From NCBI RefSeq assembly GCF_040115645.1, contig NC_089541.1:3844001-3908000 (forward strand): DNA of 64,000 bases. Reading direction: 5' to 3'. This DNA comes from Euwallacea fornicatus (Eukaryota > Arthropoda > Insecta > Coleoptera > Curculionidae). The translations under genes and the position numbers were made by a program. The notes under the pieces were generated by a model. That model saw only the letters and a list, made by a program, of their open reading frames with translations. It was not told the DNA's origin and did not search any database. Numbering within the stretch: position 1 is the stretch's first letter; each line of letters begins with the position of its first letter. Positions 63,541 to 64,000 of this stretch are shown one piece after another.

Positions 63541-64000
63541 GAATGTCTTAGAAACATCGGTGCAAATGGGTATAGCGCGCTAGCGGACAAAAGAATAGAG
63601 CAATTCACTAAAATATACCTCATAAAAAAGGTGCTTGTTTTCATTCTACAAGATATTTAAGTTTTTTTCCATGTAAATTGGAAATAAATCACTTAGCTTT
63701 TATTTTGCGGACGTGAAATTGCTGCTAGGGGAGTTTTTGGGTACGATAAATTCTTTAAAATTCTTATCCCAAGCCAGTTGCCTAGAGGTGTTACCTGTAT
63801 TTCACTGAGGTACAATGAACATGTCTAATGTTTTTACAGATTATAACACTTTCAACTCTTCCAGATTAAAAAGATACCGACTAAAAAGCATGTATCTTTA
63901 ACCGTTTCCCAGATATCTTTAATTAAGTTCTGCGATGCACTGCGAAAGATTTATGAATACCATCAACGGGAATGAAAAATATGTATAGTGTGTTTACATA
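63541..64000. mobile_element. Possible left end of another DNA element, cut by the window edge
   Basis: TATACAGAATGTCTTAGAAA followed by GCTAGCGGACAAAAGAATAG and TCTACAAGATATTTAAG has the layout of CAGGGTGT-type Tc1/mariner ends seen elsewhere in the window. The partner end is not visible. Confidence 0.3.

Noticed and set aside
1..64000. CRISPR arrays, operons, rRNA and tRNA genes
   Set aside because: No regularly spaced identical repeats, no tRNA B-box type sequence in a cloverleaf context and no rRNA-like stretch were seen. The window is eukaryotic.

Overview
The window is nuclear DNA of an insect. It carries exons of a beaten path (Beat) immunoglobulin protein and a divergent ionotropic receptor (IR), both of which are insect-type families, together with many Tc1/mariner-class elements and AT-rich non-coding DNA. 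The 45-bp intron in the IR gene and the element types would fit a beetle, but that is only a guess. There are no operons, CRISPR arrays, rRNA or recognisable tRNA genes.

Layout. One large gene dominates the minus strand. Five coding exons of a Beat-family protein lie at 62386-62449 (signal peptide), 43715-43920 and 27857-27992 (first Ig domain), and 27228-27373 and 17408-17675 (second Ig domain). Splice signals and phases agree at every junction and give 273 continuous codons over about 45 kb. The last C-terminal exon(s), downstream of 17408 on the minus strand, were not found. Nested in the 15.7-kb second intron, on the opposite strand, is an apparently intact IR gene (32093-33997, 619 residues, one intron). 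I found no other intact host gene.

The rest is intronic or flanking DNA filled with mobile-element remains: a 2.05-kb Tc1/mariner-superfamily element with long inverted repeats (9435-11480); a 1.4-kb Tc1-like element directly behind the IR gene (34162-35569); a Tc1 fragment near 13.6-13.9 kb; a mariner copy near 40.7-41.9 kb split by an LTR-like insertion that has a second copy near 46.4-46.9 kb; a reverse-transcriptase relic (24.6-26.6 kb, minus strand) split by a palindromic element; and at least seven palindromic (foldback, MITE-like) elements. In two or three of these, a second TA-inserting element sits at the centre of the outer palindrome. Ancient tandem arrays are also present, the clearest being about ten copies of a roughly 180-bp unit at 14.9-16.65 kb, plus a TCTCG pentanucleotide array at 6791-6885.

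Function. From family knowledge, Beat proteins are neuronal Ig-domain ligands or receptors that pair with Sidestep proteins in axon guidance and synaptic matching. IRs are chemosensory ion-channel subunits. The nested, opposite-strand arrangement is therefore a chemoreceptor gene inside a neuronal-wiring gene.
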